64,000 bases of DNA from Aristolochia californica (lineage: Eukaryota; Streptophyta; Magnoliopsida; Piperales; Aristolochiaceae): positions 29,972,111-30,036,110 of the forward strand of contig JARWKL010000010.1 of assembly GCA_029961685.1 (NCBI GenBank), in the 5' to 3' direction. The notes under the pieces were generated by a model. That model had not been told where the DNA came from, searched no databases, and saw only the letters and a program-made list of their open reading frames with translations. Both the position numbers and the translations under genes were made by a program. How positions within the stretch are numbered: position 1 is the first letter of the stretch; each line of letters starts with the position of its first letter. Below are positions 1-11,182 of the stretch, one piece after another.

Positions 1-216
1 TCTCATTATTTACATGTTATCCATTGTTATATAACAACATATATGCTATTTTCTATTTGGACATTAGCTCATTACAATAATTGCTATTGTGTCTCTCGGA
101 TTGTAACATTATTATTGAAGAATAAATCCTCGATTGATTACTGTGGGTTTATTGTTTGCTGATTGTTGTCAGTTTGATTTAAACTTAAAGGATTTGGTTG
201 GTTCAAGAATTCAACT
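1..216 (+). repeat. Non-coding retroelement leader, shared repeat
   Basis: No coding sequence is seen here. The stretch around 25-105 reappears as its reverse complement at about 9,165-9,255 and again, diverged, in direct orientation near 51,270-51,300, inside the non-autonomous element at 49,720-52,488. It therefore looks like the internal leader of an LTR element whose 5' LTR lies outside the window. Confidence 0.5.
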
Positions 217-585
217 CTATGATGGTTCCTAAGAAAACCAAAGGCAAGAAGACCATATCTACAGAAGAATTTGAATTACTTAAAAAAATAAGAAGAAAAG
301 ATGGTGTCTGTCCATAGGAAGACCATTTCTGAAGAGGAATTTGAAATATTTAAGAAAATAAAGCATATGATGGCTTCTCATATAACTGATACTACTATAA
401 AAGGTATGGTTTCAACTACTTCTCAATCCTGGATCATTGATTCTAGGGCCTTTGAGCACTTGACAGGTAATGGTAGTCTCTTGAGTTCTATATCTCCTTG
501 TTTGATTGACAAATTTGTTTCTATAGCCGATGGATCCCAAACCAAGGTACGTGGTCCACATTTGCTACACCTACCCTTCATTTGA
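217..585 (+). pseudogene. Ty1/copia gag/protease remnant
   Basis: In retrotransposons the protease matures the gag-pol polyprotein. The translation contains SWIIDSRAFEHLTG at about residues 42-55 of the 301-585 frame, which matches the copia protease core WIIDSGASxHMTG. The catalytic Asp-Ser-Gly reads Asp-Ser-Arg, so the enzyme would be inactive. The sequence before it carries two imperfect copies of a Lys/Glu-rich segment (240-300 and 318-375). The frame closes soon after the motif. This is the 5' end of a decayed element that runs to the LTR at 3,790. Confidence 0.75.
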
Positions 586-779
586 AAGATGTCCTTTTTG
601 TTCTTGAATTTTCCTTAAATATTTTATTTGTCAGTCAACTAACAAAGAAATTTAACTATTCCATTACTTTTTCATCTACTTCTTGTGTTCTTTAGGATTT
701 GAAGACAAAACAAGTTATTGGTGGAGGTTGTTAATAAGGGGGGCTCTATTATCTCGATTCGTTAGCACTCACAGTCACA

Positions 780-1760
780 TCCAGTGCTCAACATACGACT
801 CTTCAGTGGCAAAATAGATTAGGCGATCCATGCATGAAATCTCTCAAACAGATGATTCCTTGCATTCCATTTCCAGTCTGAACTATGAAGTTTGTCAAGT
901 AAGTGAACACCAGTAGAGTACTTATTCTCCTCGAGGTGAAACCAAAGTGTTGCTCTATTTTCTTTAGTTCTTACTGATGTGTGGGGACCCATGAGCATCT
1001 CTAATGTTTCCCATTCAAAGTAATTCATTACATTTGTTGATGATTTCTCTCGGGTTACATGGTTGTTCTTATTAAAATACAAATAAGAGGTATTACCTCT
1101 TTTTAAGTCTTTTTGTGCCATGGTGTCTACTTAGTTTAATACTACTTTGAAGATCCTTCGCTTAGATAATGCCAGGGAATATCATATTCTTTGAAGATCC
1201 TTCTTGAGGTTGCTTGTGCTTTCCTACGTCATATGCATGTGCCATCTTTATGGCTTGCTATTTTATTAACAAGTTACCTTCTTTTATGCTTGGTAATATG
1301 ACACCATACTCTCATCTCTTTCCTGGCGATGAACCATTTTCTCTTCCTTTGAGAGTTTTTGGGTGTACCTATTTTGTTCATGTTACATCCTCCTATACTA
1401 CTAAATTGGATCCCAAGGTGATTAAGTGTATCTTTTTGGGTTACTCTTGTACTTAGAAAGGATATGCTTGTTATAATTCTTCTCTCAAAAAGATATTTGT
1501 TTCTAGTGATGTAACATTCTTTGAAGAATATCCCTTTTATTCATCCACCAATGTTTCACCTAGTTTCTCTGCAGCCAATGAGTTTCCTTTGCCTATTGTG
1601 TCGATCGATGACTCAATAGTTAATGGCCATGATGATGTACCTATTCTGACTCTTGAATCATTTGCCGACACTACACTTGTGGAGTCTTCAAACCCCTCCG
1701 AGGTAAGTTCTCCTTCCCCACTTCCTACTTTTGGTCCTCCATTTGATACCTAACCCAAAC
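780..1760 (+). pseudogene. Ty1/copia integrase remnant
   Basis: The frame at about 800-860 reads LQWQNRLGDPCMKSL, which resembles the gag-pre-integrase LWHxRLGHPS motif with the zinc-binding histidines lost. The 1,214-1,456 frame gives FINKLPSFMLGNMTPYSHLF followed by RVFGCTYFVHV and KCIFLGYS. This is the conserved end of the copia integrase core (normally RVFGCxCFVH and KCIFLGYS). Most of the catalytic core between these parts is missing or frameshifted. The linker before reverse transcriptase (RT) is also broken. Confidence 0.75.
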
Positions 1761-1889
1761 CTTATTCGAAAAGAGCTTTGGGCATGCACACGACCATCTA
1801 CCTCTCATCCCATTGCTAATTTTATATCCACTCATCGGTTATCCCCATCTTGATGTCAGTTTCTTGCCTCTATTTCTTTTGTTGCTATT

Positions 1890-3353
1890 CCTCAGTCTTA
1901 TCAAAAGGTTCTACAACATCTAGGATGGAAAACAGACATGGATGAAGAGATGACAACTCTTTATGAGAATTAGACGTGGTGACTTCTTCCCCTACCATCT
2001 GGAAAAAATCCGGTAGACTATAAATGGGTATTCACTATCAAACATAAACCGAATGGCTCCGTGGCTTGACTTAAAGCCCAACTCTTGACTAAAGGCTACA
2101 CAATGTTATGTGATTGATTATGAGGAAAGATTTTCTCCCATTGCCAAGTTCAACTCGGAATGTCTTTTATTATCTCTTGCTGCTAACTCTTGATGGCATG
2201 TTTTTCAATTAGATGTCAAGAATGTCTTCCTCAATGGCGATATTAAGGAGGAAATTTATATGCAGCAACCACCTGGATATGTGGTTGAGGGGGATATGGT
2301 ATGACACCTACAAAAGTCATTATTTGGTCTAAAAGCAATCTCCACAAGCCTGGTTTGACAAGTTTGGTCAAGTTATGCGCCGATTCAGGTTCACAAGGTG
2401 CTTTGTGGACCATTCCATATTTTTCAAGCATACTGAGAAAGGTGTTGTACTACTTTCTGTGTACGTGAATGATATTATATTGACAAGCAGTGATACCGAT
2501 AGCATCAGTCAAGTCAAATACAAGATATGCAATAAATTCAAGACAAAAGACTTCAAACTCCTTATGTACTTCCTTGGTATTGAGGTTCTTCAGTCCAGAC
2601 ATGGTATTATGTTTTCATAGAGAAAATATGTAATAGACTTTCTTAAAGAAATAAGAATGATGAGATGTCGTCCTAATAACATCCCTACGGAGACAAATAT
2701 AAAATTATGTGCTGGCTCGGGAGAAGAAGTTGATATGGGCAAGCCGATTCAGATTCACATGGTGCTATGTGGACCATTCTATATTTATCAAGCATACGAA
2801 GAAAGGTGTGGTGCTACTTGCTGTATACATGGATGACATTATATTGAAAAGCAGTCATACTGACAACATCAATCAAGTCAAACACAAGATATGCAATGAA
2901 TTTGAGACAAAAGACTTCAAAATCCTTACATACTTCCTTAGTATTGAGGTTCTTCAATCCAAACATGGTATTATCTTATCACAAAGAGAATATGTACTTG
3001 ACTTGCTTAAAGAAACAAGAATGATGAGATGTCGTCCTAATAACATCCCTATGGAGGCAAATACAAATTTATGTGTTGGCTCGGGAGAAGAAGTTGAAAT
3101 GGACAAGTACCAGAGGCTAGTTAGGAAGCGTATTTATCTCATTGTGACTATACCAAATATTTCTTTTGCAATTAGTGTGCTCAGTCAATATATGCATAAA
3201 CCTCAGATGTGTCATTGGCAGGCATTGGAGAGGATTCTCAAGTACTTGAAAAAGGCACCAGGACAAGGGCTTCTATATAAGTGTCAAGGTCATTTCAATG
3301 TTGAAATTTTTGCCGATGTGGATTGGGCTAGATCACCGGATGATTGAAAATCT
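1890..3353 (+). pseudogene. Ty1/copia reverse transcriptase remnant with internal duplication
   Basis: Translated pieces match the copia RT domain in order: VDYKWVFTIKHKPNGS (~2,010-2,060), [20 protein letters not shown] (~2,210-2,265), then the palm and thumb. In-frame stops and shifts break it throughout. The catalytic YVDD box is present twice because about 364 bp is tandemly duplicated (2,380-2,743 and 2,744-3,107). The first copy reads YVNDIILTSS, so one catalytic Asp has become Asn. The second reads YMDDIILKSS. The 2,709-3,347 frame also carries the PxIxFAxSxLSQYM region that precedes RNase H. Non-functional. Confidence 0.85.
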
Positions 3354-3782
3354 ACTTCAGGATATTGTACTCCAATTGGTGACAATCTTGTTACATGGAG
3401 GAGTAAAAAATAAAATGTAGTTGTAAGATCCACTCCTAAAGCAAAGTATAAAGTCATGACACATGAGGTAAGCGAGCTTCTATGGGTTAAATATTTTCTA
3501 GTAGAGTTAGAATTCAACAAAGAAGGCCTGATGGAACTACATTGTGACAATCAAGTTGCAATCCACATTGCCTCCAAACCAGTTTTTCATGAGAGAACAA
3601 AACATATTGAGGTGGACTGTCACTTTGTGAGAGAAAAGCTACAAGCAGGAATTATAAGTCTTAAACATATCTCAACTCATAGACAACTTGCTGATATATT
3701 CACAAAGTCAATTAACTTCAAGGTTCTCTCCACTGCATGTACCAAGTTGGGGATATATGATGTCTTTTCACCACCAACTTGA
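3354..3782 (+). pseudogene. Ty1/copia RNase H remnant
   Basis: The 3,456-3,782 frame contains MTHEVSELLWVKYFL, LHCDNQVAIHIASKPVFHER, TKHIEVDCHFVREKL and HRQLADIFTKSI, the ordered motifs of the copia RNase H C-terminus. The normal AEY motif reads AKYK, and the upstream part has frame breaks. The stop at 3,780-3,782 is followed by a polypurine tract (PPT) and the LTR at 3,790, the expected end of a copia polyprotein. Confidence 0.85.
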
Positions 3783-3789
3783 GTGGGAG

Positions 3790-4101
3790 TGTTAGAAGAT
3801 ATAGGCATGCTTAGGTGTCATTGATGTAATTATCTTGTGACCTTTGTGCTTTATTCACTCCTTCTAGGGTGAAGGGTATACTTATAATTTTTGAATATTT
3901 GGCATTTATATATACAACTTAAGGGGGAGGGTTTGGACACACGTTATACACCCTAGTTATCCCTTCATTCTCTCCTCGGCGTGCTCATCTTCTTCTCTTT
4001 GCTTGGACGCTTCTTTTTCTATTCTCTCTCTTCTTCTTCTTCTTCCTCCTCCTTCTCCTCTTTACCAAAGAGTGCAACATATGAAATCCTGAAAATCAAC
4101 A
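3790..4101 (+). repeat. 3' LTR of the copia element ending the first 4 kb
   Basis: It starts TGTTAGAAGATATAGG immediately after a GAGTGGGAG polypurine tract and ends AAAATCAACA. It contains a TATA-like stretch near 3,908-3,916 and a CT-rich tract at about 4,020-4,060. Its start resembles the LTRs at 39,811 and, in the minus sense, 11,129. The 5' LTR is not in the window. Confidence 0.75.
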
Positions 4102-5526
4102 AGATATTCATCAAGTTTTATATTCACATGAAGGGTACATGTAATCAGTTTTTGGAGAGACCTTTTCTATTAGGGACAAGGTGTTTTATATGCTTAGGGT
4201 ATTGCAAGAATAATACTCAAATTTCATTGGGGGTAATGACATAGATGCAACTTCCCACCTTTGACATGCCTTGTTGTTATAGCTACAAGACAAATAGTTT
4301 TTTCTTAAAGGCAATCACCTGCCCCTTTAGACATTATTTTTGTTCTTGCAACTAGCTTTTAGGAAAACTAAAAAAAATAGCCATGGGGACACCATAACAA
4401 TAGGCAGAGGTAGTCTCAATGGTAATAGAAGATGTCAAAACATAATAATAGTAGTTCTAAAAGGGGTATGGAGTATCACTGTTGTGACATATATTTTAGT
4501 CACACCTCCAGAAAATGTTAGATGTTGTAGAGGTACTTTAGGAGCTTGGAAGACAATTTGACTTCCATTTTCATTACTACTTTGGCAGCAGACATGACTA
4601 TTTTGCACAACAGTGATGTGCTAGACAAGGCTTGGATGGTTGACAATGAGGCTGCACAACATGTGACAAATAACCAACTGATCTCCTCTTCATGGTAGTG
4701 AATCCCTTCTCACTAGTGATCGACATTCACATCACAACACTTAGGTAGACCATGGGTATTTGTGCTCCTTGTGGTAGATTAGAATTTGTTCTTTGTCCCT
4801 ACGTTTCGCTATAATTTCATTTTGGTTTCTCCTTTTGATTCACTCAAATGATGTTGAATACTTATTCACCCCCTCTTATTTGTATCAATTACCGATGAGG
4901 TGATCTTATTGAAATTATGGAACAAGTCATGGTTTTGAGCTCCCCAACAGTGACCATGTTATCTACACACATTTGCAAAAGACAAAACCTTCTATCAACG
5001 ATCTCAAAATAGAAATGCAATGGCTTCACTTATGTAAAAACCATAGCTCATAATAAAAAGTATTTTATCCCTTATATGAACATCGAAGGATCTATTTTAA
5101 CTTGACAAAGAGATTTGTTTAGCTAAGAAACCAAATTTTATTTTGTTGTGTCATTAAAGTTTTCAAGTTGTATCATGTATATTTCATCATGAACTTACCA
5201 TGAAATAATTTTGTTTTCACATTCAATTGCTCAAGGTTCAATTCCAGAACAACTGGAGTTACTAGAACAACCTTGACAACATCAAAGCAACTAGAGAAAA
5301 AAATTCCTCGAAAGTAATTTCTACCATTTTGAGCATTTTTTTAACATCAAGCTTTGTATCTTATTACTTGAAAACTCATTTATAACAAATTATTTTTTTA
5401 TCCATTTTAATATTCTACATGTTTTTTACTATATTTTATACAAGGAATTCATCTCTTCTCTCATAACCCATCTCTTATTACAAGAATCAACACACTCATA
5501 AGACCCATCTCTTATTACGAAAAATA
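4102..5526. other. Intergenic, no gene recognised
   Basis: Only short interrupted frames are present. A frame near 4,340-4,560 is not recognisable. I see no LTR ends, RNA gene or clear repeat. It may be decayed transposon, but this cannot be supported. Confidence 0.4.
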
Positions 5527-5885
5527 GAAGGTTTTGATAAAAAACAAAGGTGTCGATACACACTAGGAGGAGTTAGTTCCTTGACATACGATTCAACTCT
5601 TGTATTAAGGTGAAAGAGAAAAAGGGAGTCCTATACTGGTGAACTCAAGGTTCTGATAGAAACAAAGGTGTGAAGATTGACTTGGAGGAGTTAACACCTT
5701 AGCATAGGACTCAACTTATGTGACAAGATGAAGGAGAAAAATGGTGTCAACAAAAAAAAGAAAGAGAAGATTGTGATAGAAAAAAGGGTGTCAACACCCA
5801 CTAGGAGGAGTCAAATCCTTTAGCATAGGATTCAAAACCTATAGAAGAAGAAACATAAAAAAAAGGGAGAAATGAGTCGACCACA
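5527..5885 (+). repeat. Tandem repeat, ~119-bp unit, three copies
   Basis: Units start at about 5,527, 5,646 and 5,766. Each opens GAAGGTTxTGATAGAAA and includes a conserved CTAGGAGGAGTTA-like core and an AGCATAGGA(C/T)TCAA core. A decayed fourth partial copy follows. The sequence after it (5,925-5,985) recurs inverted near 20,985-21,050. Confidence 0.75.
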
Positions 5886-5924
5886 TTGAGAGGACTTGAC
5901 CCCTTTCTACAGAAATTCAAAATT

Positions 5925-6630
5925 TCTAAATGTCAGGCCCAAATCCGAAAGATTTAGGTCTCCAAAAGTTATAAATGACCTACCAAAATGTTCAAAAAAA
6001 AAATTAAATTTATTGATTATTTTTTTCACAATTTTGGACATAGTTTTCACATGTTTTTATTAAATGCCAAAATAGCATATCCACTTACAACGACTAGTTT
6101 TTTGAATATTAGAATTCAAGCTATTTAACCCAAAATCCCCTAAATGAATTGATTCTCTCGCCACAATGAAATCAAGCCTGCCAAGCCCTCACACATAATT
6201 TGAGAAACTTTTACATCCTCTAAAGCTCAAAAGGAAGCCAAATTCGGTAGTCTTCTTCATTGAACTAAGTATTTCAGTGCTTGTTCTTTTAAATCTTGAT
6301 TGATTACTTAGATCATAGTTTCCTGAACGTGTGCCAAGGGTTTTTAAGATTATACGTTATTAAAAAATTATATTTTGAGTAGTTGCATAATTGACTACTA
6401 CTTAAATCATTATTTTTGAATCATATAAATATATGCTAGCATGTTGATTTATTCTGGCATTAAAAGGGCTTTTGCTTGGTATTGAAATTTTGGGATAAGA
6501 TTTCAAATCAAAGTATCTAGATGATAGTTTGAGACATATTAATAATACTTAGTTAAATACAATGAACCAGTGCTAGTCATGGTTTTTCAACTTGGTTGGT
6601 CAACCTTGCAATTTGGGCTAGTTGAGGGCC
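5925..6630 (+). repeat. Dispersed repeat T, copy 1
   Basis: About 600 bp (6,040-6,620) recurs as the reverse complement at about 44,940-45,575. Shared landmarks include TTCACATGTTTTTATTAAATG, the CTCACACATxATTTGAGAAAC stretch and ATGGTTTTTCAACTTGG. No coding capacity and no termini are seen. Confidence 0.65.
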
Positions 6631-6689
6631 CAGGTGGCTTCTCAAGGGAGAGGAGGGTTTTGTGACTTCAAATTAAAAACTCAATGTTC

Positions 6690-7085
6690 AAATAAAATTT
6701 AAAGTAAGGACGTCTTGCTACTGCATGAGTAGTATGACCTTATGTAGGTTGGTGATACTAAAAATCCCTTTGTGGGTCTAGGTTGGTATGTCTAGTGAGC
6801 TACTGAAAATCTTTGTGCAGATCTAGGCTTGTGTAGCCCAATGAGCTACTGGATAATCCTTTTGTGGGTCTAGCTTAGTGTGCCTATTTAGCTATTGAAA
6901 ATCAAAGCGAGAGTGTGCGATTATAAGTTGGCTATTATAATCAATTGAGTTACATAAGTCCCTATGTACCATAGAGGTGATTTACTGTAGATTTCACAAG
7001 GCAACTCAAGCTTAGTTGAGCCTCAAGGTACTAAAATATCTTAGGGTGGACTACCAATCTATAAAAGGATTGTGAACCAGCTACA
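6690..7085 (+). repeat. Dispersed repeat W, copy 1
   Basis: The sequence is built of near-repeats of a short phrase, CCTTTxTGGGTCTAGGxTxGTxTG with GAGCTACTG. It ends TGAGCCTCAAGGTACTAAAATATCTT. The same series appears inverted at 19,924-20,300 and 22,130-22,560 and in direct orientation at 31,615-31,950. Unknown class and non-coding. Confidence 0.65.
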
Positions 7086-7099
7086 AATCCTGAGTTTAC

Positions 7100-7441
7100 T
7101 TTGTGTTGAATAACAGGTATGAAAGAGTCGTACATGACTCTCACAACAAGAAGTCGCACGGAGCCAGAATGAATATGGTGGAGTCAAAGAGGAGTCTCAT
7201 GGGAAGGAGGCCTCACTGAAAAGTCTCAGTTTAAAAAGTATTTTAGTTATGCTAATCTTGTATTTATGTTTAGTTGATTTATCTTTAAGTGTTAGACTTT
7301 GGGTGTAACTTGGACATGGGTGGTTTAATTATAATATGATCATACTTGTTTCCTCTATTATAAGTAGATATTCATTGTACTCACTAATAATCAAGTCATT
7401 GAATTATTTTCCTTCTCTAGTAATTCAACATGGTACCAGAA
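7100..7441 (+). repeat. Partial LTR with degenerate primer-binding site
   Basis: Homologous to the second half of the LTRs at 49,720-50,143 and 52,001-52,488. It shares the TTTATCTTTAAGTGTTAGA region, a TATA-like CTCTATTATAAGTAGA and the end TAATTCAACA at 7,430. The next bases, TGGTACCAGAATAGG, are a degenerate tRNA-iMet primer-binding site. The 5' half of the LTR is missing. Confidence 0.7.
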
Positions 7442-8950
7442 TAGGTTTTATGAGTTAACTTGGTCAACCCACATAGACAATTTTTTCTTCTATTTTTTAA
7501 TCCAGTATTTCTCTTTTCTTTTCCCTTTTCACAGTGTCTAATCATTCTAGCTTCTATTTTATTTTCCTTATGCTTTGTCCCAGCACCTATTTATTGCTTT
7601 CCTCCCGCTTAGTCTCGTTGAAATTCTAGTCTCTCGAGTCACTTTATTTGCCACCCGATCTAGTTTCAGATAAGTGCTTAAACCTGATTCTCATAAGACA
7701 AATTCAACAATATGTTGAGAAAAAGGTCTACAGGAAGAAGAGAATTGTTATTTTTATCGTCTTCTGCTATTTTTGTCTGGAACCACTCTCCAGAGGATCT
7801 GTTTCACATTTGAAGCACCCTGGAGTTGTAGAATTGTTACATGATGTTGAAGACATCAATGGAGCAGGGGACCCGATGTTGAGCTCCTCGTCTTCTTCCT
7901 CAAGCGCAATTTTCCGAATTCTAAAGCAAGATGCCAATCTGATCAGAACAATCTTGAGTCGAATAGGATTGTATAACTACTTTTGTGAATTTAGTACAAA
8001 AGTATTTATCCGTAGCTTTCCTACTGCAAGCAGGAGTTCTGAGTACCATTTCTTGAGGAGGAAGTGATTTCCATCTTCAGCTTTTTTTTTTGTGGACAGG
8101 AGATCTCAGTCGTTGAGTAGCAGTTCATGGAACTATTTCATGAAGAAGTCCTCGTTGAAGTCCCTACTCTGAAAAGTGACATCGTGAAACAATGATTATG
8201 GAAGGGTATTTATGGCCTCGATACGGTCGTCTTGAGAGAAGTCGCGGCAGATCGGCCGAGGTTCATCTTTATTTTCATGTTCTTGCATTAGTTTTTCGTG
8301 AAGATTCAGCAGCACGAGAGCAAGTCTTTTTGAATAAAACGGGCATGGACAGTTTGACTGAACATGTATCCTAGTGCTCGTTTGATTGATTCCTTCATTT
8401 CTGTGCTCTCGTGCCCGTTATTTTCTCCTCAACTGTGTGGCAGAGGTTAATTTCATGCCAGATTCAGATTCCATCTTGAAGAAGACGATGCTATTTTATA
8501 CACGAGCTTGAGATGCTGCTGGTTTCCTAATTAAAGCTTCTTCTTTACCCATGCAAGGAGATTCATCGGGCTCAACAGCAACAGAACTTGATCGGACGGA
8601 GTTGGTCAAGATCTCGCAGTAGCGACAAGCCCTTTTTTTTGACGGATAATCTGAAGCACATCATCAATTTGTATTTTGATCGAATTCGACATGTGATGCT
8701 ATTAGACGTATCGTTGGAGTGGTTGAGCACTGGATATTTCTTGACATGATCGTGACTTTAATCGTCGCCTGGACAGATGGTGTTATCCTCGACCTTGCAG
8801 CTGAATTCCTTGGCATCAAAATTCAACAAAAATCTAGCTCAGATTCGGAGGTGATGTCATGCATGTCTATGCCAAATCCAATACTGCTCTGAAGCCTATA
8901 GAGGGAAATCCGTTGGACCTGGCCGTCATGATGATTGGCTGCGATTTCTT
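7442..8950 (+). other. Non-coding internal region of a retroelement, no gene recognised
   Basis: It starts with a leader (AACTTGGTCAACCCACATAG) also found after the primer-binding site at 50,160-50,200, so it continues the element with the LTR ending at 7,430. A 139-codon frame at 7,648-8,067 has a Ser run and no recognisable domain. A 60-codon frame at 8,192-8,374 is likewise unknown. No pol motifs are present. Most likely a long non-coding internal region. Confidence 0.4.
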
Positions 8951-9480
8951 CCTAATTGAGAGTCAAATTAATTGAGAGTCAAAATAAAAGTTCATACGAG
9001 AAAGGATACCGAATAATAAATGGGTAATGGTGAATCAGTAGGAAGATAACATGAAGAAGTTGGAGCCATCATGTGTTTTATTTTATGAAGTAATTCAAAT
9101 TTTTCATCATATGAACCAATGTCGATAACAGTCAGCAAATAATGAACCCAAGACAAGCAACAAAAGAATTCTTCTTCAATAATAATGTCTCAATCAAAGA
9201 GACACAATAGCAATTACGGTAATGAGCCAATGCCCAGATAACATATACCAAATATGTTGTTATATAACAGCGGAGAACCGGTAAATAATAAAAGTCCTTA
9301 AGAGTCATGAGATAATCAGCAGTAAGTCCATCATTGAATAAGGAAGAAGTGCACCAAATAATAAGTTGGAACTGAGTAATAAGCTACCAATAAGTTGAAC
9401 CAAGTGTTGTTAATCTTCTCAAAAAGAATAACTGAGTGTTGTTGGTTCTGAGAGCAGCTGCAAGGTCTTCTAAAAAATAG
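8951..9480 (-). repeat. Non-coding retroelement internal repeat, minus orientation
   Basis: The reverse complement matches the start of the window (around 25-105) and part of the internal region of the 49,720-52,488 element (roughly 51,040-51,410). Landmarks are the GAGACATTATTATTGAAGAA and ATTACCCATT stretches. No coding sequence. Confidence 0.55.
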
Positions 9481-9989
9481 AGAAGATTGAATAAAATAAT
9501 AATGGATGTTGCTTCCATGCTTACTGCATGAGTGATTAATTCAGACACCAAATGAAGAGTTAGCCATATTAACCCAATTAATTAGCAGCCAAAGACATAA
9601 TTTGGTTGTTTCTGAATATAGTCCATGCTTAGAGATATAATTACAAAATGAAACCAAAGGCAAGATAAAAAAACCGAAGTAAAAACTTGAGGCTAAAAGA
9701 GTTATAGCTTGAAAGGATTTCACCGAGTGATAAGTTGAGCGAGGTTGCTCACTTCATAAGGGGATAACTACCCCAAGTGCTACTCCAACATGCAATTAAT
9801 ATGCTACTGGGATTTCTTATAACCAGGGAAGAAACACATGTTTTGAATATGATCATTCATCATAATCTCCTTACATAGATACTTCTGTAATTTGCAGCAT
9901 AACCATGTAACTACTTTTATTGGGAAGTTGCCATAATTCAGAATAGGAACACTTCTTCTCTTTGACAAATAAATCAAGGAAAGTTTATG
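9481..9989. other. Intergenic, nothing recognised
   Basis: AT-rich sequence with stop codons in all frames beyond 60 codons. No repeat copy in the window and no RNA gene were seen. Confidence 0.4.
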
Positions 9990-10821
9990 AAATTAAGATA
10001 ATATTCTAAAGATTCTTTCTAGATATTGTTAGTTTAAAAAATAAACTTTCTAAGGGTAGATCATGAGATACTTTCCTAATATTGTTGATCAATAAAAGCA
10101 ACTCAAAAAGTGAAGAAAAAAATTTGACTTAAATTTAGATCTTCTCATAGCATGACATTTAATTATTCTAATACAAATATTTTCTTAAATATACATCAGA
10201 TTGACTTGAAATTTTATCCTTATTAAACTATACTTAAATACCTTTCATGCAAGTATAACTTCTCTTAATAAAATATACTTCTTTGGAGATATATAATCTG
10301 ATATATTTTATACTCCGTAATTTGGTCTAACAGAGTAGTACTCTTTCTTCTTTGGCTAACATAACCATTGACTCTTCCGAGATAGATATCTCCATATAAA
10401 AAACTCAGATTAAAAATTGGTTGAATATTTAAGAAAATAGACTCATAGATCTATTTTTTGATATATAATTTTCCATATAAAGTCTCATTTTATGGCATAA
10501 AGTGGCTTGAAAGTTGAAGATTTTTTACTGCAATAAGAAAAATTTCTACTGCTTGACCTTTGTTGCTTCAGATGTCGATTTCTCTTTCTAGAAAAATCTG
10601 ATTTCAACGATTCATTTTGAGTTGGAAATAGAATCAAATATCTATACTTTTCTTTATGAAACATATGGTAAGAAAGTTAAAAATCCAAAGAAATATATGA
10701 ATTGGGAAAGAAGACTAAAAGAAAAATGAAAAACTCTTTTTTTTTCTTTTCTTCTTCCTCCCCTTCTACTCCATCTTTTTCTCTCCTTTTCCATCTCAGA
10801 TCTTTCCCTACTCTGATACTA
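9990..10821 (-). repeat. Non-coding retroelement leader Z with degenerate PBS, minus orientation
   Basis: Read on the minus strand it starts with TAGTATCAGAGTAG (plus 10,808-10,821), a degenerate iMet primer-binding site next to the LTR at 10,822. It then runs parallel to the leader at 40,063-40,800, sharing ATCTGAGATGGAAAAGGAGA and similar stretches. The same family recurs at 23,040-24,680 (minus), 27,089-29,473, 41,180-42,555 and 50,170-50,880. No open frames. Confidence 0.65.
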
Positions 10822-11129
10822 TGTTAAAAATTAGGATTTCATTATGTATAATCAAAGTAGAAGAGGATTAAAGAGTGAAAAGAAGAAGGAGAGTATTGAA
10901 GAGAATTTTAGGAGGAGAAAGAGAAGAGTGACAAATTTGGAGAAGGATAAAGAGGTTGGAGAATTAGGGTTGTGGAGTTATGTTAAAACCCTCTCCCTTA
11001 AACTTTATTTATAACTGATAAAAGTATAGTATTACAATTATGCTCTTCACTCATAGTAAGAGTAAAGTAGAGACAAGAAACATAACAAATTGCATCGATG
11101 ACACTACAACATATTCTTATCTTACATCA
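10822..11129 (-). repeat. LTR abutting the 3' end of laccase gene 1
   Basis: On the minus strand it starts TGATGTAAGATAAGAATATG and ends CCTAATTTTTAACA next to the primer-binding site. It is homologous to the LTR at 39,811-40,062. In both places it sits directly against a laccase 3' UTR after the bases TCCAAAG, so the two junctions share one insertion event. Confidence 0.75.
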
Positions 11130-11182
11130 CTTTGGATGATAAAAAATAAACAGAATTGTAAAAATTCATGGGTTCTTTTCTT

